Shown piece after piece: positions 44,098 to 53,104 of a stretch of DNA of 64,000 bases. The notes beneath the pieces are model-generated. The model searched no databases. It was not told the DNA's origin and was given only the letters and a program-made list of their open reading frames with translations. The stretch covers positions 5,271,001 through 5,335,000 of the forward strand of contig NZ_CP015637.1 in assembly GCF_001708445.1 (NCBI RefSeq). The letters are read 5' to 3'. This DNA comes from Pseudomonas fluorescens. GTDB taxonomy: Bacteria; Pseudomonadota; Gammaproteobacteria; Pseudomonadales; Pseudomonadaceae. The position numbers were made by a program, and so were the translations under genes. Each line of letters opens with the position of its first letter. Position 1 is the stretch's first letter.

Positions 44098-45606
44098 TCA
44101 GGGCTTGTTCGGGATGCCGTACTTGCGCAGGCGATGGGCGATAGCGGTGTGGGAGGTTTGCAGGCGGCTCGCCAGTTGACGGGTCGAGGGGTAGCTGGTG
44201 TAGAGCTTCTCCAGCAGGTTGCGCTCGAAATCGTCCATAGCTTGTTCCAGGCTGTCGACCTCGCCATCGCTTTGGCGGGCGACCGAGGTGCCGGCGATAT
44301 CCAGGTCACCAATGTCCACCAGGCTGCTTTCGCAGATGGCAGCTGCGCGGAAGATCACGTTCTGCAACTGCCGCACATTGCCCGGCCAGCGGTTGCCGAG
44401 CAGCGCCGGATACGTGCCGGGCGCCAGGCGGCACACCGGTCGCTGGATCTGGGCACAGGCCTGCTGCATGAAGTAGCGCGCCAGCAGCAGGATGTCCTGG
44501 CCGCGCTCGCGCAGGGGCGGCACTTCGACGTTGAGCACGTTGAGCCGATAGAACAGGTCTTCGCGAAAAGTCCCCTCGCTGACCATCTTTTCCAGGTCGC
44601 GGTGGGTCGCGCTGAGGATGCGCACATTGACCTTCACTTCGCGATCACCGCCGACCCGGCGAAAGCTGCCGTCGTTGAGAAAGCGCAGCAACTTGGCCTG
44701 CAGGTACGGCGACATCTCACCGATCTCATCCAGGAACACCGTGCCCTGGTTGGCCAGCTCCATCAGCCCCGGCTTGCCACCGCGCTGGGCGCCGGTAAAC
44801 GCACCGGGGGCATAGCCGAACAGTTCGCTTTCGGCGAGGTTCTCCGGCAGCGCCGCGCAGTTCAGCGCCAGGAACGGTGCGCTGTACCGCGCACTGATGG
44901 CATGGCAGGCACGGGCCACCAGTTCCTTGCCGGTACCGGTTTCGCCCTGGATCAACAGCGGTGCATCCAGTGCGGCCACCCGCTGCGCGCGCGCCTTGAG
45001 GGTGCGGATCACCGGGGACTCGCCCAGCAGTGCATCGAAGCCTTCGGCATGGTCGTGGTGCAGCGCAGACAATTGCTCGCCGATGCGGTTGGGCTGATAG
45101 AGCGTGAGCAGGGCGCCGGCATCGGTGATCGGGGTGGCATCCAGCAACAGGGTCTGGCCGTTGACGTTGATTTCGCGCAACGGCAAACGAAAGCCCTGTT
45201 CCAGCAAGGTGTCCAGCAACGCGGGGTCATTGAACAGCTCGGCAATGCTTTCCCCGGCCGGCTCGCGGCCGTACAGGGCGATCAACGCCGGGTTGGCCAG
45301 CAGGATCGTGCCGGCGCTGTCCAGGGCCAGTACCGGGTCGGTCATGGCCGCCAGCAGGGCGTCGAGTTGCAGGTGGCGACGTTGGCCGGGGAGGATGTCG
45401 ACCACGGTGACCGACTGGACGCCGTGCACGCTGAACAGCGCATCGCGCAACTCTTCAAGGACTTCGGCACTCAGGGTCGGCGCGTCGATGTAGACGTTGG
45501 GCGGCACCATTTCCACGGCATCCAGGTTGAGATTGCGCCCACCGAGCAAGGCCAGGACTTCCTGGGTGATGCCGACGCGGTCGATGAAGCTGACGTGGAT
45601 ACGCAT
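44098..45606 (-). CDS. gcsR: GcsR, TyrR-like sigma-54 activator
   Basis: 502 aa. An N-terminal ACT domain ([20 protein letters not shown], about 1-75) and a PAS-like segment (about 80-190) are followed by an AAA+ sigma-54 domain. That domain has Walker A GETGTGKE, the GAFTGA loop ([15 protein letters not shown]) and [11 protein letters not shown]. The C-terminal TyrR-type helix-turn-helix has [20 protein letters not shown]. In P. aeruginosa the homologue senses glycine and activates the gcv-sdaA operon. Here it is directly upstream of that operon on the same strand. The GAFTGA motif is intact, unlike in E. coli TyrR, so sigma-54 contact is expected. Confidence 0.93.
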   Translation of the reverse strand: MRIHVSFIDRVGITQEVLALLGGRNLNLDAVEMVPPNVYIDAPTLSAEVLEELRDALFSVHGVQSVTVVDILPGQRRHLQLDALLAAMTDPVLALDSAGTILLANPALIALYGREPAGESIAELFNDPALLDTLLEQGFRLPLREINVNGQTLLLDATPITDAGALLTLYQPNRIGEQLSALHHDHAEGFDALLGESPVIRTLKARAQRVAALDAPLLIQGETGTGKELVARACHAISARYSAPFLALNCAALPENLAESELFGYAPGAFTGAQRGGKPGLMELANQGTVFLDEIGEMSPYLQAKLLRFLNDGSFRRVGGDREVKVNVRILSATHRDLEKMVSEGTFREDLFYRLNVLNVEVPPLRERGQDILLLARYFMQQACAQIQRPVCRLAPGTYPALLGNRWPGNVRQLQNVIFRAAAICESSLVDIGDLDIAGTSVARQSDGEVDSLEQAMDDFERNLLEKLYTSYPSTRQLASRLQTSHTAIAHRLRKYGIPNKP

Positions 45607-45671
45607 GGGGCGCTAACAATTCTGGGGAGCGAGAGGCGGCAAGTATGCCTTGGCGCGGATGGAGATCAAAA

Positions 45672-45775
45672 TATGGGAGGGGGCGTGCGACGATTCAACA
45701 TGCTCCCGATGGCGGTGTGTCAGTCAGCTGATCCACCGCCATCGGGAGCAAGCCCCCTCCCACATTTTGAGCAGT
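45672..45775. repeat. REPIN, GTGGGAGGGGGC family, with interrupted left arm (copy 5)
   Basis: The right arm ATCGGGAGCAAGCCCCCTCC is intact. The left arm is split by about 15 extra bases (GACGATTCAACATGC) within its loop region. It lies upstream of gcsR and downstream of the DUF5064 gene. Confidence 0.8.
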
Positions 45776-45795
45776 GTTGTGTCAGTGCAACCGGG

Positions 45796-46158
45796 TTATT
45801 CCAAGTGTTCAGGCTTGATCGGGTCGCCGGATTTCACATCCAGTTGATGCCGTACATCCTCGAACATCTGGTCGTACTGTTTGTGCATCGATCCATTCAA
45901 CACGGCGATCTTCGGCATGCCGTATTTCTGCGCAATGTTCATCGCATGCCGCGCAAAGTCGAAGGCCTGGTCCTTGGGCAGGAAGAACTCTTCCTTGAGG
46001 TCCTTGCCCTGCACCGAGCCGTGCAGCTTGAACAGCATGCCCTTGCCTTCCTTTGGGTCCTGGCTGATTTCGTAGTCAATACACAGGTTGTAGCTGTAGT
46101 CCTGGGTATTCAGCGCGTGACGTTCAACGTGCAAGTGACCGGGTTCAAAGGTGGCCAT
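45796..46158 (-). CDS. DUF5064 family protein
   Basis: 120 aa from MATFEPGHLHVERHALN, with GGAG 9 nt upstream. Small, soluble and rich in charged residues; conserved strings include YSYNLCIDYEI and ALNIAQKYG-like AMNIAQKYGMPKIA. I recognise only the DUF family, which often lies beside arcC in pseudomonads. It is 18 bp downstream of arcC on the same strand, so it is probably the last gene of the arc operon. No function assigned. Confidence 0.75.
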   Translation of the reverse strand: MATFEPGHLHVERHALNTQDYSYNLCIDYEISQDPKEGKGMLFKLHGSVQGKDLKEEFFLPKDQAFDFARHAMNIAQKYGMPKIAVLNGSMHKQYDQMFEDVRHQLDVKSGDPIKPEHLE

Positions 46159-46176
46159 AGGCGTATCTCCTCTACT

Positions 46177-47106
46177 TCACAGATAGGTGATGCCAGGTGT
46201 TGCCGTGCTGATGCGTGTGCCGGCACTGCCCTGGACGATGGCTTCGATGTCGGAGAGTGAACCGATCACTGCGGTTTTGCCAGTCTGGCGGGCGAACTCG
46301 CAGGCTGCTTGCACCTTGGGCCCCATGGAGCCGGCGGCGAAACCGAGTCTTTCCATTTCATCCGGGTGGGCCTGGCCGATAGCCTTCTGGGTCGGTTTGC
46401 CAAAGTCGATATACGCCGCGTTGACGTCGGTGGCGATCACCAGCAAATCGGCTTCCAGTTGCGATGCCAGCAGCGATGAGCACAGGTCTTTGTCGATGAC
46501 CGCTTCAATACCCTTGAGCTTGCCGTCTTCGCCATACATCGTTGGAATACCGCCGCCGCCGGCGCAGATCACGATGCTGCCCTTTTCCAGCAGCCATTGG
46601 ATCGGGCGAATTTCAAAGATGCGTTTCGGCCGCGGGCTGGCCACGACGCGGCGGTATTTATCGCCATCCGGGGCGATCGCCCAGCCTTTTTCAGCGGCCA
46701 GTTGCTCGGCTTCGGCCTTGGAGTACACCGGGCCTATGGGCTTGCTGGGGTGCTGGAAGGCCGGGTCGTTGGCGTCTACTTCGACCTGGGTGAGCAGGGT
46801 GGCGAAGGGCACTTCGAAGTCCAGCAGGTTGCCCAGTTCCTGTTCGATGATGTAGCCGATCATGCCTTCGGTTTCCGCACCGAGCACGTCCAGCGGGTAG
46901 GGCGATACGCTGGTGTAGGCCGCAGCCTGCAACGACAGCAGGCCGACCTGCGGGCCATTGCCGTGGGCGATGACCAGCTCGTTGCCGGGGCGGATCTTGG
47001 CGATCTGTTCGGTGGCAATGCGGATATTGGCGCGTTGGTTGTCTGCGGTCATGGGTTCACCACGGCGCAGGAGGGCGTTGCCGCCCAGGGCTACGACGAT
47101 GCGCAT
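46177..47106 (-). CDS. arcC: carbamate kinase
   Basis: 309 aa. Motifs [19 protein letters not shown] and [11 protein letters not shown] at the N-terminus; CAGGGGIPT and [16 protein letters not shown] further on. It makes ATP from carbamoyl phosphate and ADP, the energy-yielding step of the arginine deiminase pathway. AAGGA lies upstream of the ATG. A REPIN separates it from arcB. Confidence 0.96.
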   Translation of the reverse strand: MRIVVALGGNALLRRGEPMTADNQRANIRIATEQIAKIRPGNELVIAHGNGPQVGLLSLQAAAYTSVSPYPLDVLGAETEGMIGYIIEQELGNLLDFEVPFATLLTQVEVDANDPAFQHPSKPIGPVYSKAEAEQLAAEKGWAIAPDGDKYRRVVASPRPKRIFEIRPIQWLLEKGSIVICAGGGGIPTMYGEDGKLKGIEAVIDKDLCSSLLASQLEADLLVIATDVNAAYIDFGKPTQKAIGQAHPDEMERLGFAAGSMGPKVQAACEFARQTGKTAVIGSLSDIEAIVQGSAGTRISTATPGITYL

Positions 47107-47136
47107 AATGCAATCCTTCTAGAGCTCGTAATCCTT

Positions 47137-47236
47137 TGTAGGAGCGAGCTTGCTCGCGAAGGAGGTCAACGATAACGCGCCCATCCTGAATGAACGCGGT
47201 GCCCTTGAATTTTTCGCGAGCAAGCTCGCTCCTACA
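47137..47236. repeat. REPIN, GTAGGAGCGAGCTTGCTCGCG family (copy 3)
   Basis: TGTAGGAGCGAGCTTGCTCG and GCGAGCAAGCTCGCTCCTAC; the spacer contains GTCAACGATAACGC. It lies inside the arc operon between arcB and arcC and may stabilise upstream mRNA. Confidence 0.9.
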
Positions 47237-47254
47237 GTGGGATCGCAGCAGGGT

Positions 47255-48265
47255 TTAGATATCCGCGAGTGCCGACACCAGGATCGCCTTGATGGTGTGC
47301 ATGCGGTTTTCCGCCTGCTCAAAGGCAATGTTGGCCGGCGACTCGAACACTTCTTCAGTCACTTCCACACCATTGGCCAGGTTCGGATAACGCGCGGCGA
47401 TGTCCTTGCCGACCTTGGTCTCGCTGTTATGGAACGCCGGCAGGCAGTGCATGAACTTCACGCGCGGGTTGCCCGAGGCTTTCATCATCTTGGTGTTGAC
47501 CTGGTACGGCAGCAGTTGCTCGATACGTTCGTCCCACGCTTCCACCGGCTCACCCATGGAGACCCAGATATCGGTGTGGATAAAGTCCACGCCTTTGACC
47601 GCTTCTTTTGGGTCTTCGGTGATGGTGATACGCGCGCCGCTTTCTTCGGCAAAGGCCTGGCACTGCTTGATGAAATCTTCATGGGGCCACAGGGCTTTTG
47701 GCGCGCCGATGCGCACGTCCATGCCCAGCTTGGCGCCGATCATCAGCAGCGAATTGCCCATGTTGTAGCGTGCGTCACCCAGGTAGGCGTAGCTGATGTC
47801 ATGCAGCGGCTTGTCGCTGTGTTCGCGCATGGTCAGGGTGTCGGCAATCATCTGGGTCGGGTGGAATTCAGCGGTCAGGCCGTTGAACACCGGCACGCCG
47901 GCAAACTTGGCCAGCTCTTCGACGATTTCCTGCTCGAAGCCACGGTATTCAATGGCATCGAACATGCGGCCGAGCACGCGGGCGGTGTCTTTCATGCTTT
48001 CTTTGTGGCCGATCTGCGACGACACCGGGTCGATATAGGTGACGTGAGCGCCCTGGTCGTGGGCTGCCACTTCGAACGCGCAGCGGGTACGGGTCGAGGT
48101 TTTTTCAAAGATCAGCGCGATGTTCTTGCCTTGCAGGTGTGGACGCTCGGTGCCGGTGTATTTGGCGCGCTTGAGGTCGCGGGACAGGTCCAGCAGGTAA
48201 TGCAGTTCGCGGGTGGTGTGGTGCATCAGCGACAGCAGGCTGCGGTTGCGCATATTGAAAGCCAT
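47255..48265 (-). CDS. arcB: catabolic ornithine carbamoyltransferase
   Basis: 336 aa. The carbamoyl-phosphate motif is [21 protein letters not shown], and the ornithine-binding MHCLPAFH is near the C-terminus. It works in the phosphorolytic direction, citrulline to ornithine and carbamoyl phosphate. The catabolic assignment comes from its place in the arcDABC order. AAGGAG lies 6-7 nt before the ATG. Confidence 0.96.
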   Translation of the reverse strand: MAFNMRNRSLLSLMHHTTRELHYLLDLSRDLKRAKYTGTERPHLQGKNIALIFEKTSTRTRCAFEVAAHDQGAHVTYIDPVSSQIGHKESMKDTARVLGRMFDAIEYRGFEQEIVEELAKFAGVPVFNGLTAEFHPTQMIADTLTMREHSDKPLHDISYAYLGDARYNMGNSLLMIGAKLGMDVRIGAPKALWPHEDFIKQCQAFAEESGARITITEDPKEAVKGVDFIHTDIWVSMGEPVEAWDERIEQLLPYQVNTKMMKASGNPRVKFMHCLPAFHNSETKVGKDIAARYPNLANGVEVTEEVFESPANIAFEQAENRMHTIKAILVSALADI

Positions 48266-48334
48266 GGTGGATCTCCTTCTGTTCAGGTTATCCCCTGGGC
48301 CGACGCCTTATGAGCGGCGGCCAAGGTTTGAAAG

Positions 48335-49591
48335 TTAGTAGTCGATAGGGTCGCGGATGATCGGGCAGGTCATGCAGTGGCCGCCGCCCCGGCCCCGGCC
48401 GAGTTCACCGGCGCTGATGGTGATGACTTCCACGCCGGCCTTGCGCAGCAGGGTGTTGGTGTAGGTATTGCGGTCGTAGCCGATGACCACGCCCGGCTCC
48501 ACGGCGACCACGTTGTTGCCGTCGTCCCACTGCTCGCGTTCGGCAGCGAAGCTGTTGCCGCCGGTTTCGACGACCCGCAGGGCCTTGAGGTTGAGCGCTG
48601 CGGCCACGGTTTCGAGGAAGTTGGTTTTCTCCCGTTGAATATCGATGCCGTGTGGCTTGCTCTCGTCAGGGCGCAGGGTGAAGGGCACGATCTGGCTGAC
48701 CACTTCGGGGAAGATGGTGACCAGGTCGCGGTCGCAGAAACTGAACACGGTGTCCAAGTGCATCGCCGCGCGGGATTTTGGCAGGCCGGCAACGATCACC
48801 CGTTCCACGGCTTTGTTCTTGAACAGGTTGCGCGCCAACTGGCCGATGGCCTGGTGGGATGAGCGCTCGCCCATGCCGATCAACACCACGCCATTGCCAA
48901 TCGGCATGACGTCGCCACCTTCCAGCGTGGCGGCACCGTGTTCCTGGTCGGGGTCGCCATACCAGATTTGGAAGTCGGCGTTGGTGAACTCGGGGTGGAA
49001 TTTGTAGATGGCGCTGGCCAGCAGGGTTTCCTGACGTCGCGCCGGCCAGTACATCGGGTTGAGCGTCACGCCGCCGTAGATCCAGCAAGTGGTGTCGCGG
49101 GTGAACTGGGTGTTGGGCAGCGGCGGCAGAATGAAGCTGGCGTGGCCGAGGAAGTCGCGGAACATCTCGATGGTTTTGCCACCGAAGCTGCTCGGCAGGT
49201 CATCGGCCGACACGCCACCAATCAGGAACTCGGCGATCTTGCGTGGCTCCAGGCTACGCAGCCAGGAACCGACTTCATCGACCAGGCCCAGACCGACGGT
49301 GTTGGAGGTGATCTTGCGCTCCAGGATCCAGTCCAGGGCTTCGGGGTTGGCAACGATATCGGTCAGCAGGTTGTGCATTTCCAGCACATCAATGTCCCGC
49401 TCGCGCATCTTGGTGACGAAATCGAAATGGTCGCGCTTGGCCTGGGCCACCCACAACACGTCATCGAACAGCAATTCATCACAGTTGTTGGGGGTCAGCC
49501 GCTGGTGGGCCAAACCTGGGGAGCACACCATGACTTTACGCAGTTTGCCGGCTTCGGAATGTACGCCGTACTTCACTTTTTCCGTGGTCAT
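48335..49591 (-). CDS. arcA: arginine deiminase
   Basis: 418 aa from [19 protein letters not shown], after GGAGG; eight extra upstream codons are rejected. The catalytic cysteine in [10 protein letters not shown] is residue 406, the same number as in the P. aeruginosa enzyme. [12 protein letters not shown] carries the active-site His, and [20 protein letters not shown] is intact. It hydrolyses arginine to citrulline and ammonia, first step of anaerobic arginine fermentation. Confidence 0.97.
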   Translation of the reverse strand: MTTEKVKYGVHSEAGKLRKVMVCSPGLAHQRLTPNNCDELLFDDVLWVAQAKRDHFDFVTKMRERDIDVLEMHNLLTDIVANPEALDWILERKITSNTVGLGLVDEVGSWLRSLEPRKIAEFLIGGVSADDLPSSFGGKTIEMFRDFLGHASFILPPLPNTQFTRDTTCWIYGGVTLNPMYWPARRQETLLASAIYKFHPEFTNADFQIWYGDPDQEHGAATLEGGDVMPIGNGVVLIGMGERSSHQAIGQLARNLFKNKAVERVIVAGLPKSRAAMHLDTVFSFCDRDLVTIFPEVVSQIVPFTLRPDESKPHGIDIQREKTNFLETVAAALNLKALRVVETGGNSFAAEREQWDDGNNVVAVEPGVVIGYDRNTYTNTLLRKAGVEVITISAGELGRGRGGGHCMTCPIIRDPIDY

Positions 49592-49615
49592 TACAGATCC
49601 TCCAGTGAGCAACAA

Positions 49616-51043
49616 TTACATAGTCAGGAAGCCGGCGTAGAGCCCATAGGCGGCCACCAGGGCGCCAATGACCACTGCGACGAAAATCAGCTTCTCGACG
49701 TTGGTGAAAATCGGTTTGCCCAGTTCATGCTTGGCCTTGGCGAACAGGATCGCGCCAGGGGCATAGAGCAGGGCGGAGAGCAGCAGGTATTTGGTGCCGC
49801 CGGCATACAGCAGCCAGACCGCATAGATCAGCGCGATCGCGCCGATGACCAGGTCTTTCCTGCGTTCGCCCGCGGCGTTTTCGTAAGTCTCGCCACGTAC
49901 CGCCAGCAGCAGCGCATAGGCAGCGGACCACAGGTAAGGCACCAGGATCATCGAGGTGGCGAGGTAGATCAGCGACAGGTAGGTGCTGGCGGAAAACAGC
50001 GTGATCACCAGGAATAACTGGACCAGCGCGTTGGTCAGCCACAGGGCGTTGGCCGGCACATGGTTGGCGTTTTCGCGGCGCAAAAACTCCGGCATGGTGT
50101 GGTCCTTGGCGGCGGCGAACATGATCTCCGCACACAGCAGCACCCACGACAGCAACGCACCGAGCAGCGAGATAACCAGGCCGACACTGATCAACACGGC
50201 GCCCCAGTGGCCCACGACATGCTCCAGCACGGCAGCCATCGATGGGTTCTGCAACTTGGCCAGTTCCGGTTGGGTCATGATCCCGAGGGACAGCACGTTC
50301 ACCAGCATCAGGAACAGCAGCACGGTGATAAAGCCGATCACGGTGGCCTTGCCCACATCCGAACGTTTTTCGGCACGCGCCGAGAAGATGCTCGCGCCTT
50401 CGATGCCGATGAACACCCACACGGTGACCAGCATCATGTTGCGCACCTGGTTCATCACGCTGCCCAGGTCCGGGTTTTTCAGGCCCCAGATGTCAGCGGT
50501 GAAGATGTCCAGCTTGAACGCGAACACGGCGATCAACACGAACAGCACCAGCGGCACGATCTTGGCGACGGTGGTCACCAGGTTGACGAACGCCGCCTCC
50601 TTGATCCCGCGCAGTACCAGGAAATGCACGGCCCAGAGCAGGACCGAGGCGCCGATCACCGCGGCCGGGGTGTTGCCCTCGCCAAAGATCGGGAAGAAGT
50701 AACCGAGGGTGCTGAACAGCAGCACGAAATAGCCGACGTTACCCAGCCAGGCGCTGATCCAGTACCCCCAGGCGGACGAGAACCCCATGTAGTCGCCAAA
50801 CCCGGCCTTGGCGTAGGCATATACCCCGCCGTCGAGGTCGGGTTTGCGGTTGGCCAACGTCTGAAACACGAAGGCGAGGGTCAACATACCCACGGCCGTG
50901 ATGACCCAACCAATCAGGACAGCGCCAACATCGGCACTGGCCGCCATGTTTTGCGGCAGGGAGAAGATCCCGCCGCCAATCATTGAACCCACGACAAGTG
51001 CAACCAGTGCACCGAGTCGAAGTTTTCCGGCAGATTCAGACAT
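49616..51043 (-). CDS. arcD: arginine/ornithine antiporter ArcD
   Basis: 475 aa from MSESAGKLRLGALVALVVGS, with GGAG 7 nt upstream. It is an APC-superfamily transporter with about 12 TM helices and the signature GGGIFSLPQNMA in TM1. It exchanges external arginine for internal ornithine. It is the first gene of arcDABC. A near-identical-length paralogue diverges from it at 51490. Confidence 0.95.
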   Translation of the reverse strand: MSESAGKLRLGALVALVVGSMIGGGIFSLPQNMAASADVGAVLIGWVITAVGMLTLAFVFQTLANRKPDLDGGVYAYAKAGFGDYMGFSSAWGYWISAWLGNVGYFVLLFSTLGYFFPIFGEGNTPAAVIGASVLLWAVHFLVLRGIKEAAFVNLVTTVAKIVPLVLFVLIAVFAFKLDIFTADIWGLKNPDLGSVMNQVRNMMLVTVWVFIGIEGASIFSARAEKRSDVGKATVIGFITVLLFLMLVNVLSLGIMTQPELAKLQNPSMAAVLEHVVGHWGAVLISVGLVISLLGALLSWVLLCAEIMFAAAKDHTMPEFLRRENANHVPANALWLTNALVQLFLVITLFSASTYLSLIYLATSMILVPYLWSAAYALLLAVRGETYENAAGERRKDLVIGAIALIYAVWLLYAGGTKYLLLSALLYAPGAILFAKAKHELGKPIFTNVEKLIFVAVVIGALVAAYGLYAGFLTM

Positions 51044-51104
51044 TGCATAACTCCAATGCAGGAGAAGAGAGACCACAGAATAATTCCGTGCGCTAATCAA
51101 ACAG

Positions 51105-51118
51105 CTGACTCAGATCAC
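51105..51118 (-). promoter_or_regulatory. Anr/FNR-type site upstream of arcD
   Basis: On the minus strand: GTGATCTGAGTCAG, with the FNR-type core TGA-N6-TCA. If it sits at -41.5, the start would be near 51070, with GGAATTATTC at the -10 position and a leader of about 27 nt before arcD. The outer bases depart from the ideal TTGAT-N4-ATCAA. Confidence 0.5.
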
Positions 51119-51361
51119 ATCATTGGCACATTCCATTGTGAATTAATGACTTAGGCTGAAAAGCCGCGGGCAGCACTTTTCTTCGCAAAGGCGCTTTCCA
51201 GAGCGATCTGTGCGGTGTGGTCAATCTTTTAGTGCAATGCGTGGACGTTTGAAGCTAGTCCTTTTTTCTGAATGTGCAAACTTTTCCAAAAGGCGACGAT
51301 AAGTAGCTTGGAGGCGACAAAGTATTCGTCGTATTTAAATTCTAAATAAGCCTAAACTATG

Positions 51362-51400
51362 AAAACTGTCATGCCCTTGAGTTATGAGCGTGGCAGTTTT
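51362..51400 (+). other. 13-bp hairpin upstream of the second arcD
   Basis: AAAACTGTCATGC and GCGTGGCAGTTTT pair over 13 bp (two G-U pairs) across a 13-nt loop. It lies in the 446-bp gap 51044-51489 between the divergent arcD genes, about 90 bp before the second gene. Confidence 0.5.
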
Positions 51401-51489
51401 ATCGCGGTCTTTAATAAACGCTACACTCGCTGAGTTAATTAGTTGAGTGCACGGTTGTCAGCTCAAACGTTATTGATTCAGGAGTCTGC

Positions 51490-52917
51490 ATGTCTCAACC
51501 GGTCCAAAAACTTCGGCTGGGTGCCCTGATTGCCCTGGTGGTGGGGTCGATGGTGGGGGGCGGGATCTTCTCCCTGCCACAGAACATGGCCGCCCGCGCC
51601 GAAGTGGGCGCGATATTGATCGGCTGGGGCATCACCGCCGTGGGCATGTTGACCCTGGCGTTCGTGTTCCAGACCCTGGCCAATCGCAAACCGGGATTGG
51701 ATTCCGGGGTGTATGCCTATGCCAAGGCCGGTTTCGGCGACTATATGGGGTTCTCGTCCGCCTGGGGGTACTGGATCAGTGCGTGGATGGGCAACGTCGG
51801 CTACTTCGTGTTGCTGTTCAGCACCCTCGGTTACTTTTTTCCGGTGTTCGGAGAGGGCAACACGCCGGTGGCCATCGGTTGCGCGTCGGTGCTGCTATGG
51901 GCTGTGCATTTCCTGGTACTGCGTGGGATCAAGGAGGCAGCGTTCATCAACCAGATCACCACCGTGGCGAAGATCGTGCCGCTGCTGCTGTTTATCGTGA
52001 TCGCTGCCGTGGCATTCAAGGCGGATATTTTCACCCGTGATATCTGGGGCCTGGGCAATCCGCAATTCGGCAGCGTGGTGGACCAGGTGCGCAACATGAT
52101 GCTGGTGACGGTGTTCGTGTTTATCGGTATCGAAGGCGCCAGCGTGTATTCGGCGCGGGCGGAGAAACGCTCGGACGTGGGCCGCGCGACCGTGATCGGG
52201 TTTCTTGGCGTGCTGGCGCTGCTGGTGCTGGTGAACCTGCTGTCCCTGGGCATCATGAGCCAGCCGGAACTGGCGCAATTGCAGAACCCATCCCTGGCCG
52301 GCGTGCTGGAGCATATTGTCGGCCCCTGGGGCGCATTGCTGATCAGCATCGGCATGGCGGTATCGCTGGTGGGCGCGTTGCTGTCGTGGGCGTTGCTCTG
52401 TGCGGAAATCCTCTACGCCACTGCCCATGACAAGACCATGCCGGCCTTCCTGAAAAAGGAAAACGCCAACCAGGTGCCGGTCAATGCGCTGTGGCTGACC
52501 AATGTGATGATCCAGCTGTTCTTGGTGATTACGTTGTTTTCCCACAGCACCTACACCACCCTGATTTACCTGGCCTCGTCGATGATCCTGGTGCCGTACC
52601 TGTGGTCGGCGGCCTACGCGGTGCTACTGAGCGGGCGCGGCGAAACCTATGAAGGCGCCCCGCACCATCGCATCAAGGACCTGCTGATTGGCTTGATCGC
52701 TTTGGGCTATGCCGTGTGGCTGCTCTACGCCGGAGGCTTGAAATACCTGCTGCTCTCGGCGTTGCTGTATGCCCCTGGGGTGATTCTGTTCGCGCTGGCC
52801 AAGCGCGAGCAGGGCCAGCCCTTGTTCAGCCATGTGGAAAAAGGCATTTTCGGCTGCGTGATCGCCGGTGCGGGGTTGGCGGCGTATGGGCTGTATAGCG
52901 GGGTGTTGTCGTTGTGA
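51490..52917 (+). CDS. second ArcD-like basic amino-acid antiporter
   Basis: 475 aa from MSQPVQKLRLGALIALVVGS, after CAGGAGTCTGC. Same length as arcD and clearly paralogous along its whole length (GGGIFSLPQNMA, FVFQTLANRKPGLDSGVYAY, YWISAWMGNVGYFVLLFSTL). Differences cluster at the N-terminus, in loops and at the C-terminus. The pair arose by duplication and now diverges from a shared 446-bp region. It probably moves arginine, ornithine or lysine, but expression is likely separate from arcDABC. Confidence 0.88.
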   Translation: MSQPVQKLRLGALIALVVGSMVGGGIFSLPQNMAARAEVGAILIGWGITAVGMLTLAFVFQTLANRKPGLDSGVYAYAKAGFGDYMGFSSAWGYWISAWMGNVGYFVLLFSTLGYFFPVFGEGNTPVAIGCASVLLWAVHFLVLRGIKEAAFINQITTVAKIVPLLLFIVIAAVAFKADIFTRDIWGLGNPQFGSVVDQVRNMMLVTVFVFIGIEGASVYSARAEKRSDVGRATVIGFLGVLALLVLVNLLSLGIMSQPELAQLQNPSLAGVLEHIVGPWGALLISIGMAVSLVGALLSWALLCAEILYATAHDKTMPAFLKKENANQVPVNALWLTNVMIQLFLVITLFSHSTYTTLIYLASSMILVPYLWSAAYAVLLSGRGETYEGAPHHRIKDLLIGLIALGYAVWLLYAGGLKYLLLSALLYAPGVILFALAKREQGQPLFSHVEKGIFGCVIAGAGLAAYGLYSGVLSL

Positions 52918-53027
52918 GGCTGGCGTATCAGCCGCCCGATGACAGGGCGGCCATGGTGGGTTTTCTATCGGCGTGGTATTTGCGGACATCGCTGGGTCGG
53001 GGGATTGATAGTGGCTGTGCTGGCCTC

Positions 53028-53092
53028 ATCGGGGGCAAGCCCCCTCCCACAGGTTGACTGAGGCTCGAACGTGGGAGGGGGCTTGCCCGATG
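53028..53092. repeat. REP doublet, outward-type arm order (copy 6)
   Basis: ATCGGGGGCAAGCCCCCTCC at 53028 and GTGGGAGGGGGCTTGCCCGA at 53071 with a short 19-bp spacer. The arm order is the reverse of most copies, as at 11847-11927. It lies between two convergent genes. Confidence 0.85.
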
Positions 53093-53104
53093 GCGATCTT
53101 CAAG

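Noticed and set aside
51200..51480. A second Anr box for the plus-strand arcD paralogue
   Set aside because: I found no TGA-N6-TCA core with suitable flanks near a -41.5 position for that gene.
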